A stretch of 64,000 nucleotides of DNA, taken from NCBI RefSeq assembly GCF_026341815.1, contig NZ_JAPENX010000001.1, forward strand, positions 3,906,001 to 3,970,000. Direction: 5' to 3'. Numbering within the stretch: position 1 is the stretch's first letter; every line of letters starts with the position of its first letter. The position numbers and the translations under genes are program-made. The notes beneath the pieces were generated by a model, which was not told the DNA's origin, did no database searches, and saw nothing but the letters and a program-made list of their open reading frames with translations. This DNA comes from Streptomyces sp. NBC_00572. GTDB taxonomy: Bacteria; Actinomycetota; Actinomycetes; Streptomycetales; Streptomycetaceae. Shown here one piece after another: positions 43,363-50,027 of the stretch.

Positions 43363-44709
43363 ATGAGTCTGCGAGCCCGGATCAACGCCCCCGAGGACCA
43401 CGGCGGCGGCGCCGCGGCCAGGGAGGACGGCCACCTCGTGGCCGCCTTCCGGGCCAAACTCCTGGAGGAGATCGACCTCACCGAGATGTCCGCGCTGGCG
43501 GCCGCCGAGCGGCGCGCCCGCCTGGAGCGCGTCCTCGGGCACATCATCAGCCGTGAGGGGCCCGTCCTCTCCACCGCCGAGCGGGCCCAGCTGATCCGCC
43601 GGGTCGTCGACGAGGCCCTCGGTCTCGGCGTACTCGAACCGCTCCTCGAAGACGCCTCGATCACGGAGATCATGGTCAACGGCCCCGACCAGATCTTCAT
43701 CGAGCGCGCGGGACGCGTCGAACTGCTCCCGCTCCGCTTCGCCTCCCACGACCAGCTGATGCAGACCATCGAGCGGATCGTGTCCACCGTCAACCGGCGC
43801 GTCGACGAGTCGAATCCGATGGTCGACGCCCGGCTGCCCTCCGGCGAGCGCGTCAACGTCATCATTCCGCCGCTCTCGCTCACCGGGGCCACCCTCACCA
43901 TCCGCCGCTTCCCCCGCGCGTACACGCTGCACGAGATGATCGGCCTCGGCTCCCTCGACGAGCAGATGCTGCTCCTGCTGTCGGGACTCGTTCAGGCCAA
44001 GTTCAACCTGATCGTCTCCGGCGCCACCGGCACCGGGAAGACCACCCTCCTCAACGCCCTCTCCGGTCTCGTGCCCGACGGCGAGCGGATCATCACCATC
44101 GAGGACTCGGCCGAGCTCCAGCTCCAGCAGTCGCACGTGATCCGTCTGGAAGCCCGCCCTCCGAACATCGAGGGCCGCGGGGCCATCTCCATCCGCGACC
44201 TCGTCCGCAACTCCCTCCGCATGCGGCCCGACCGGATCATCGTCGGAGAGGTCCGGGGCGGCGAGACCCTCGACATGCTCCAGGCGATGTCCACCGGCCA
44301 CGACGGTTCGCTCGCGACCGTCCACGCAAACTCGGCCGAGGACGCGCTCATGCGCCTCCAGACCCTGGCCTCGATGTCCGAGGTCAAGGTGCCGTTCGAG
44401 GCGCTCCGCGACCAGATCAACAGCGCCGTCGACGTCCTCGTCCAGCTCACCCGGCACCCCGACGGCACCCGCCGGATCACCGAGATATCCGTCCTCGCCT
44501 CCCACGGGCGCGAGCGGTTCCTCCTGGCCACGGTCTGCCGCTTCCACGCGCAGCCGGTCGCCGCCGACGGACGGGTGTACGGGCAGTTCACGTACCACCC
44601 GCTGCCGCGGCGGGTCGCCGAGCGCCTCTACCTGGCCGGACAGCCCATCCCGCAGGCCTTCGGTGTGGCCGCCACCGACGCCCACCTGGCCACCCGAGAG
44701 GCGGAATGA
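43363..44709 (+). CDS. tadA: CpaF/TadA type II/IV secretion ATPase
   Basis: A 448-residue hexameric motor. The N-terminal domain shows LEPLLEDASITEIMVNGPDQ (85-110) and NPMVDARLPSGERVNVIIPP. Walker A: SGATGTGKTTLLNALSG (Gly220-Thr227). Asp box IEDSAELQLQQ, Walker B RMRPDRIIVGEVRGGETLDM, His box MSTGHDGSLATVHANS. ATP hydrolysis drives pilin extraction and polymerisation by TadB/TadC. The 3' end overlaps tadB by ATGA. ATG 43363 is 16 bases after the TadF-like stop. Confidence 0.95.
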   Translation: MSLRARINAPEDHGGGAAAREDGHLVAAFRAKLLEEIDLTEMSALAAAERRARLERVLGHIISREGPVLSTAERAQLIRRVVDEALGLGVLEPLLEDASITEIMVNGPDQIFIERAGRVELLPLRFASHDQLMQTIERIVSTVNRRVDESNPMVDARLPSGERVNVIIPPLSLTGATLTIRRFPRAYTLHEMIGLGSLDEQMLLLLSGLVQAKFNLIVSGATGTGKTTLLNALSGLVPDGERIITIEDSAELQLQQSHVIRLEARPPNIEGRGAISIRDLVRNSLRMRPDRIIVGEVRGGETLDMLQAMSTGHDGSLATVHANSAEDALMRLQTLASMSEVKVPFEALRDQINSAVDVLVQLTRHPDGTRRITEISVLASHGRERFLLATVCRFHAQPVAADGRVYGQFTYHPLPRRVAERLYLAGQPIPQAFGVAATDAHLATREAE

Positions 44710-45650
44710 TGACCGACCCCTTCTGGCTGACCGCGGGCGTGACCCTGCTCGCCTGCGTCCTGGGCATCACGGGCGTCCAGCTGTACGCGAGCGGGGCCCG
44801 CCGTCACGCGGAGCTCGTCGCCCGGCTGGACGAGTCGGGCCTGCCCGAGGCCGCGGGCAGGCGCAGGCGTCGCTTCCGGGGCGTCGACCGGCGCGTCCGC
44901 GGCACGGCTCTCGGCCGGAAACTGGAACTGCGGATCGCTGCCACCGGACTCGACGTCACGCCCGGCGAGTTCACCGTGGCCCTCGCGGCGACCGTGGCCG
45001 TCCTCTGGGTCGTCGGCCAGGCCGCGCTGTCCCCGTTCTTCGGCCCGATCTGCGGACTCCTCGGCATCTGGGTCGCCATGGGCTACCTCAGCTGGCAGCG
45101 CCAGAAGCGCATCGAGAAGTTCATCAACCAACTCCCCGAACTCTCCCGCATCCTGGCCAACGCCACCCAGGCCGGGCTCGCCCTCCGGATGGCCCTCAGC
45201 CTGGCCGCCGACGAGCTGGAGGCCCCGGCCGGCGACGAACTGGAGAAGGTGGCCCAGCAGCTGGCCGTGGGCACCCCGCTCGACGACGCACTGGGAGAGC
45301 TGGCCGAACGCCTCCCCTCCCGCGAACTCGTCGTCCTCGTCACCACCCTCGTCCTCGCCAACCGGGCCGGCGGCACCGTCGTCTCCTCCCTGCGCAACCT
45401 CACCGAGACCCTTGAGGAACGCAAGGAGACCCGTCGCGAGGTCCGCACCCAGCTCTCCCAGGTGAGCATGACCGCGTACTCCGTCCCCGTCATCGGCGTC
45501 GGCTCGCTCCTGCTCATCGACAACATGCAGCCCGGCGCCCTGGACCGGATGACCGGTTCGGGCGTCGGACAGTTCGCCGTCGTCGCCGCGTTCGCCCTGT
45601 ACGCGGTCGGCTTCATCGCCATCCGCCGCTTCTCGAAGATCGACGTGTAG
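44706..45650 (+). CDS. tadB: TadB-like pilus inner-membrane platform protein
   Basis: A 314-residue protein of the type II secretion F family: an N-terminal helix, a cytoplasmic domain (RKLELRIAATGLDVTPGEFT), two central helices, then the T2SSF motif FINQLPELSRILANATQAGL, ALRMALSLAADELEAPAG, and a last pair of helices. It forms the membrane platform with TadC, driven by TadA. ATG 44706 or the adjacent ATG 44709 are equally possible. Confidence 0.9.
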   Translation: MMTDPFWLTAGVTLLACVLGITGVQLYASGARRHAELVARLDESGLPEAAGRRRRRFRGVDRRVRGTALGRKLELRIAATGLDVTPGEFTVALAATVAVLWVVGQAALSPFFGPICGLLGIWVAMGYLSWQRQKRIEKFINQLPELSRILANATQAGLALRMALSLAADELEAPAGDELEKVAQQLAVGTPLDDALGELAERLPSRELVVLVTTLVLANRAGGTVVSSLRNLTETLEERKETRREVRTQLSQVSMTAYSVPVIGVGSLLLIDNMQPGALDRMTGSGVGQFAVVAAFALYAVGFIAIRRFSKIDV

Positions 45651-45666
45651 GGACGGGACTGCCACC

Positions 45667-46554
45667 ATGGACCTCCTCCTCGCCCTCCTCGCCGGCCTCG
45701 CCGTAGCCGGGGTCGCGTACGGACTCCGCCTCTACCGCGCGGACGCCAAGCTCCCCGACGACCTCCGGCTCGCCCTTGAGGTCGGCGCCACCCGCACGGG
45801 GGCCGTCGACTCGGCCGTCGACCGCCTGGGCATGCGCTGGTCGCCGGCGGTGCTCCGCCTGATGGGCCCCAAGCGGGTCAACGCGGTCCGGCGCCGCATC
45901 GACCTCGCGGGAAACCCCGGCGGCCTCACCATCGACCGGTACGGGGCGAGGCGGGCGGTCTACGGCTTCCTCGGCCTCCTGGGCGGCCTGCTCATGCTGT
46001 CGAAGGGGTCCTTCCTCGTCGCCCTCCTCCTCTTCGCCTTCGGCGCGTTCTGGACGGAGGTCGGCATCTGGTCGGCGGTCCGCATCCGCAAGGACCAGAT
46101 CGAACGCACCCTGCCGGACTTCCTGGACGTCCTGGCCGTCGTCGTCTCGGCCGGCCTCGGCTTCCGCCAGGCCCTCGAACGCGTCGCCGAGAAGTACGAG
46201 GGACCCTGGGCCGACGAACTCCGCATCACCCTCCGCCAGATGGACATGGGCGTCAGCCGCCGCCAGGCCTTCGACGAACTGCGCCGCCGCAACGACTCCG
46301 AGCAGGTCGCCCAGTTCGTCACCGCCCTCCAGCAGGGCGAGGAACTGGGCGCGCCGATCGTGGACACGCTGATACAGATCGCCAACGACATGCGGCGAAC
46401 GGACGCCCAGAACGCCCGCCGCAAGGCGGCGAAGGCGGTCCCCAAGGCGACCATGGTCATCACGACCCTGATGGTCCCGGCGACGATGATCCTGCTGGGC
46501 GCGGGCCTGTTCCTGGGCACGGGCACGGACTTCGGGTCGGTGACGGGCGAGTGA
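45667..46554 (+). CDS. tadC: TadC-like pilus inner-membrane platform protein
   Basis: A 295-residue T2SSF protein. It begins with LLLALLAGLAVAGVAYGLRLY, carries IERTLPDFLDVLAVVVSAGL (F-domain core), GFRQALERVAEKYEGPWADE, VSRRQAFDELRRRNDSEQVA, and ends in a hydrophobic pair (TMVITTLMVPATMILLGAGL). It pairs with TadB. ATG 45667 is 16 bases after TadB. Its end is followed by a 277-base spacer before the pilin. Confidence 0.9.
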   Translation: MDLLLALLAGLAVAGVAYGLRLYRADAKLPDDLRLALEVGATRTGAVDSAVDRLGMRWSPAVLRLMGPKRVNAVRRRIDLAGNPGGLTIDRYGARRAVYGFLGLLGGLLMLSKGSFLVALLLFAFGAFWTEVGIWSAVRIRKDQIERTLPDFLDVLAVVVSAGLGFRQALERVAEKYEGPWADELRITLRQMDMGVSRRQAFDELRRRNDSEQVAQFVTALQQGEELGAPIVDTLIQIANDMRRTDAQNARRKAAKAVPKATMVITTLMVPATMILLGAGLFLGTGTDFGSVTGE

Positions 46555-46657
46555 GCGGCCGAGGAGGCAGCCGGCCGATGACATATTCGGGAGAAAGGCC
46601 TTCGCGCGCGCAACAGGATGTGCCACAGTGCGGACTGAGTGTGAGGGAGGGGGAGTG

Positions 46658-46738
46658 ATGGACGCGATCGCGACGGACCTCGACAACCGTCAAACCGCCA
46701 CCCCCACCTCCTGGCTGGGCACCAGGCCCACCCGATGA
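46658..46738 (+). CDS. Possible 26-residue ORF between tadC and flp
   Basis: Behind a very strong purine run (GAGGGAGGGGGAGTG) an ATG at 46658 opens MDAIATDLDNRQTATPTSWL and six more residues to TGA 46736-46738. The composition is not like a membrane peptide. It may be a genuine small protein, a leader for the pilin, or chance. It lies in the only long gap of the pilus locus. Confidence 0.35.
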   Translation: MDAIATDLDNRQTATPTSWLGTRPTR

Positions 46739-46831
46739 CCAGGGCCCACACGGCCCACGGGCCCTGTCCGCCGACCCCCCCGTCGGCGAACCGTGCCCAA
46801 GCACAGGCGTCTGAACGCGGAGGGGACCACG

Positions 46832-47056
46832 ATGAACGACGCGATGCTGAAGGCCCTGACGAAGGCCAGGCTCGAACTTGCGGCTTGGACGGCGTCCAGG
46901 GGCAGGGACCGCGGGCAGACGGCGGTGGAGTACTTGGGGATCATTGTGGTGGTGGTGGCGATTGTGGTGGCGATCACCGGCACGGATATCGGGCAGTCGA
47001 TCAAGACCGCGATCAGTCAGAAGATTGCCGATCTGACTGGCGGTGGCGGCGAGTAG
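46832..47056 (+). CDS. flp: Flp-type major pilin
   Basis: A 74-residue prepilin: charged leader, then DRGQTAVEYLGIIVVVVAIV, the Flp consensus with Gly at -1 and Glu five residues into the mature chain, then Tyr. One hydrophobic helix, then TDIGQSIKTAISQKIADLTG. The A24 peptidase cuts before the helix; mature pilins bundle into thin adhesive Flp pili. GCGGAGGGG before ATG 46832. Start at 46832 rather than 46793 because of the RBS. Its codon use has more T and A at third positions than tadA-tadC. Confidence 0.9.
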   Translation: MNDAMLKALTKARLELAAWTASRGRDRGQTAVEYLGIIVVVVAIVVAITGTDIGQSIKTAISQKIADLTGGGGE

Positions 47057-47064
47057 CTGCCGCT

Positions 47065-47709
47065 GTACGCGGGCGGCGTGATTCAGGGCAGGCGTTCCCG
47101 GTCTACATCGCTGCGATCGGGGGACTGCTGTTCCTGGCTTTCGCCTACTTCGCGCTGGGGCAGGCCGCATTCACGCGGAACAGCGCTCAGACCGCGGCAG
47201 ATGCGGCAGCCCTGGCGGCTGCTCAGGATGCCCGAGAACAGCTCCGAGAGGGCTGGCTCGACGTGATTCTCTCCCCGGATCAGTGGGACGGATTTCTACG
47301 CGGCGTGACATACGACGGCCCGGCAGCGTGCGAGCAGGCGGAAGTATTCGCAGGGCGCAACGAGGCCAAGCTCTCTGGTCGTGGCTGTGTGCCACCTGCC
47401 TCGGTGGGTGATGGCTTCAGCGTCACGGTGGTCACGACGGGCGGGGAGTCGCGAGATGCCACCGCGTCCGCGCAGGCGGTGATCGAGCCGAAGTGTGACT
47501 TCACGCCTTCGGAAGATCCGATCCCGGAGGAAACCGAGCCGGATCCCGACCCGACGGAACCAGGTGAGGAGCCCGAGCCCGAGCCGGAACCCGAGCCGAT
47601 TACTGGGCTCACCTGCGGTGAGGAGTCCTGGACGATCGATCCCGCGGACCCGACACTGCCTAGTGCCGTAGATCTCTTCACTGTCCGACTGGCCGGCAAC
47701 GACGAATGA
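47065..47709 (+). CDS. TadG-like pilus-associated protein without an ordinary start codon
   Basis: The readable part is GRRDSGQAFPVYIAAIGGLL with one membrane helix, then Ala-rich FTRNSAQTAADAAALAAAQD, the cysteine-bearing domain (AACEQAEVF, GRGCVPPA), and a Pro/Glu/Asp spacer PEETEPDPDPTEPGEEPEP. This is the putative Flp pilus-assembly TadE/G-like Tad domain found in Actinobacteria. In this frame there is no ATG or GTG between 46735 and the helix; only one TTG (about 46885), well inside flp. GTA at 47065-47067 stands where a GTG would be expected. The coordinates therefore mark the likely start of homology, not a proven start. Ends at TGA 47707-47709. Confidence 0.72.
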   Translation, partial: VRGRRDSGQAFPVYIAAIGGLLFLAFAYFALGQAAFTRNSAQTAADAAALAAAQDAREQLREGWLDVILSPDQWDGFLRGVTYDGPAACEQAEVFAGRNEAKLSGRGCVPPASVGDGFSVTVVTTGGESRDATASAQAVIEPKCDFTPSEDPIPEETEPDPDPTEPGEEPEPEPEPEPITGLTCGEESWTIDPADPTLPSAVDLFTVRLAGNDE

Positions 47710-47723
47710 AGGAAGCGCGCTTC

Positions 47724-48299
47724 ATGAATGTTCGGTACGCACGAAAGGGGCTGACCTCCCTCGCGATCGCGTCGGTCGCGCTCCTCGCGGTCGGCTGCGG
47801 AGCTGAGGAGAAGCCGAAGGCGGACAAGCCGGCCGCGACGACGACGGGTTCGCCTCAGAAGACCCAAGGCGGTCAGGAGCAGCCCAGCGCCGAGGAGCCT
47901 GCTGAGGAGCTGGCTGTTATCAAGGGGCAGAAGGGACTTGAGCTGGTTGTGAACTCGGTCGAACGAGACGCTGGCGGGTTCCTTACGGTCAAGGGGCGAC
48001 TCCGGAACACGGCCGAGGCTGTCGTGGCCATCCCCGCCCGAACGAGTGGGGACGAGACCGAAGTGGTCAAGCACGGGACCTCACTGGGTGGTGCCACCCT
48101 TGTGGATGCTGTGGGGAAGAAGCGGTACTACGTGCTGCGGGACACGGACGGGCGGCCGCTGACAACGATCGGGCTCGACAGCCTCGGCCCCGGCAAGTCC
48201 ACCGCCGTCTTCATGCAATTCCCGGCCCCACCCCCCGCCACCACCGACGTCTCCTTCCAGCTCCCCACCTTCGAACCCGCCACTCTCAAGCTCTCCTGA
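47724..48299 (+). CDS. Lipoprotein of the Tad locus, unknown
   Basis: A 191-residue lipoprotein: MNVRYARKGLTSLAIASVAL then lipobox LAVGC. A disordered Lys/Pro/Thr/Gln/Glu region follows, then a beta-rich domain (GLELVVNSVERDAGGFLTVK, VFMQFPAPPPATTDVSFQLP). ATG 47724 has AAGGAAG eight bases upstream. ATG 47706, overlapping the TadG-like stop, is the alternative start. It is adjacent to OmpA-like, so it may work with it at the wall. Family not recognised; third-position GC is lower than that of tadA. Confidence 0.8.
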   Translation: MNVRYARKGLTSLAIASVALLAVGCGAEEKPKADKPAATTTGSPQKTQGGQEQPSAEEPAEELAVIKGQKGLELVVNSVERDAGGFLTVKGRLRNTAEAVVAIPARTSGDETEVVKHGTSLGGATLVDAVGKKRYYVLRDTDGRPLTTIGLDSLGPGKSTAVFMQFPAPPPATTDVSFQLPTFEPATLKLS

Positions 48300-48308
48300 G
48301 GCGACGAC

Positions 48309-48929
48309 ATGACGACGACATACCGCCGCCTCGCCGCCCTTCTGGTCGCATCCGTCGCCCTGGGGCCCATCGTCGTGCCCGTCGCGTACGCCGACGATCC
48401 CCCCGGTTCCGCCGCCTCGGCGTCCCCGCCCCCGGCCATCGACCCCAACGCCCCCGGGCTGATGCTCCCCGACGGTGCCACCCTCGCGCCCGCCAAGGTT
48501 CTCGACATCAAGCAGATCGTCGAGGACGAGGGCGGTGAGCAGCGTCGGCAGGACACCAACGTGGACGTGACGTTCGCGCTGCAGGCCGAGGTCCTGTTCC
48601 CTAAGAACAGCGCCAAGCTCGGGTCCGCCGCCACCGCGCGTATCGCCGCCGTCGCCGCGGAGATCAACAAGCTGGGTTCCGGGCGCGTCCGGGTCTTCGG
48701 GTTCACCGACAACCTGGGGACGTACGAGCACGGGCTGAAGCTGTCGAAGCAGCGTGCGGTCGCCGTGCAGCAGGTGCTTGCCCGCAGTCTCGACCCGGGT
48801 ACGACCTTCGACATCCGCGGTTACAGCGAGGACTACCCGATCGCCGACAACGGCACGGAGGAGGGGCGTAAGAAGAACCGGCGTGTCGAGATCTCCTTCC
48901 CCCGCACCACGCCACCCGTCACGCCCTGA
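48309..48929 (+). CDS. OmpA-family peptidoglycan-binding protein
   Basis: A 206-residue exported protein: signal peptide (RLAALLVASVALGPIVVPVA, cut near AYA-DDP), then the OmpA C-terminal domain with ALQAEVLFPKNSAKLGSAAT, IAAVAAEINKLGSGRVRVFG, FTDNLGTYEHGLKLSKQRAV and GYSEDYPIADNGTEEGRKKN (the final NRRVEI with Arg). The domain binds the diaminopimelate of peptidoglycan and may anchor the Tad apparatus in the wall. ATG 48309, nine bases after the lipoprotein gene; last gene of the pilus operon. Confidence 0.88.
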   Translation: MTTTYRRLAALLVASVALGPIVVPVAYADDPPGSAASASPPPAIDPNAPGLMLPDGATLAPAKVLDIKQIVEDEGGEQRRQDTNVDVTFALQAEVLFPKNSAKLGSAATARIAAVAAEINKLGSGRVRVFGFTDNLGTYEHGLKLSKQRAVAVQQVLARSLDPGTTFDIRGYSEDYPIADNGTEEGRKKNRRVEISFPRTTPPVTP

Positions 48930-48985
48930 CTCTGAACGCCTGAGAACCTCAGCACCTGGTCCGCTCGTCGAGGTCAGGCGCGGGA

Positions 48986-49807
48986 TCAGGTGCGCAGTTC
49001 TTCCATCCGGTCCCGGATGGCGGCGGCCCGGGCCTGGACCGCGCGTGGGGCCGGGAGGGCCGGGGCGCGGGTGAGTGTGGGGTGGTCGCCTCGGCAGGGG
49101 CCGCAGTCGCCTTTCTGGAGGGTGTCCGCGTAGCCGGGGGTGCCGCACGTGCCGCATTCGAGGATGCGGAGCGGGGCGGGGGTCCGTCGGACGGGCAGCG
49201 GCGGCAGTTTGTCGGTGAGGCGGCGGCGGACGAGGCCGGCGGGGTGGTGGACGGGCTGCGGGAGGCCGGTGGTGAGGGCGCGCAGCACGTCGTTCTCGGT
49301 GGCGTCCCGGCCGAACCACTCCTCCACGAGCGGGACGAGCGCGCGGCACTCGGCGTGGGACAGGGACAGGACGGAGTTCGTACGGCCGAGCGCGGCCAGG
49401 AGGACATAGGCCCGCGATCGCGTCGTCGTCTTCGCCTCGTGGGGGACGTCACCCTGCTGGAAGGCGGCCCACCAGGTGCTGTCGCGCGGCGTTCGGGTGA
49501 ACCACGTTCGGGTGATCCACCGTCCGCCCAGGCATTCGCGGCCGCGCCGCAGGTGGCCGGACCGCTGGATGCGGTTGAGCGCGGTGCGGAGGGCGCACTG
49601 CCCGTACGGCGTCTGCTTGGCCAGCGTCTTCACCGAGATGTCGCTGCCCTCGGGCAACCGGTCGATGTACGCGGCGATGGCGGCCTCACGGGCCGGAAGG
49701 TGAGCGAAGTCCTGACGCCCACGCGCTTCCTGCTGCGGCGCGGAACGCTTTCCGTACCCCGGGCTGGCCAGGGGGTGGGCGGCATCACTAAAATCGGTGT
49801 CAGCCAT
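48986..49807 (-). CDS. Winged-helix protein with C-terminal zinc ribbon
   Basis: A 273-residue protein. A helix-turn-helix lies around 45-100 (AYIDRLPEGSDISVKTLAKQ, ALRTALNRIQRSGHLRRGRE), of the type common in Streptomyces accessory loci. The C-terminal ribbon CxxC-x13-CxxC is at 218-238 (CGTCGTP...CGPC). GAAGGAGTC before ATG 49807; the frame is open 21 codons upstream. It likely binds DNA. Similar proteins occur near mobile or defence islands, but I would not name a role. Convergent with the OmpA gene. Confidence 0.75.
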   Translation of the reverse strand: MADTDFSDAAHPLASPGYGKRSAPQQEARGRQDFAHLPAREAAIAAYIDRLPEGSDISVKTLAKQTPYGQCALRTALNRIQRSGHLRRGRECLGGRWITRTWFTRTPRDSTWWAAFQQGDVPHEAKTTTRSRAYVLLAALGRTNSVLSLSHAECRALVPLVEEWFGRDATENDVLRALTTGLPQPVHHPAGLVRRRLTDKLPPLPVRRTPAPLRILECGTCGTPGYADTLQKGDCGPCRGDHPTLTRAPALPAPRAVQARAAAIRDRMEELRT

Positions 49808-50027
49808 GAGGATCGACTCCTTCAAGTCTTCGATCTTGATGGTGAGGCCCCCGCTAGGTGTTCTCAGCACCTTGACGGGGGCCGTCTGTTTTACAAGCTT
49901 GCCCGCACGCTAAGGGCATATGACTCTGCGTGGCAAATCGGCAACGCTGCGTCAACTCGCAGGGTGGGTGGGCGGATTCACCCGGACCCGTACCCCATTC
50001 CGTAGAACACCGCCCGAACCTCGCGGC

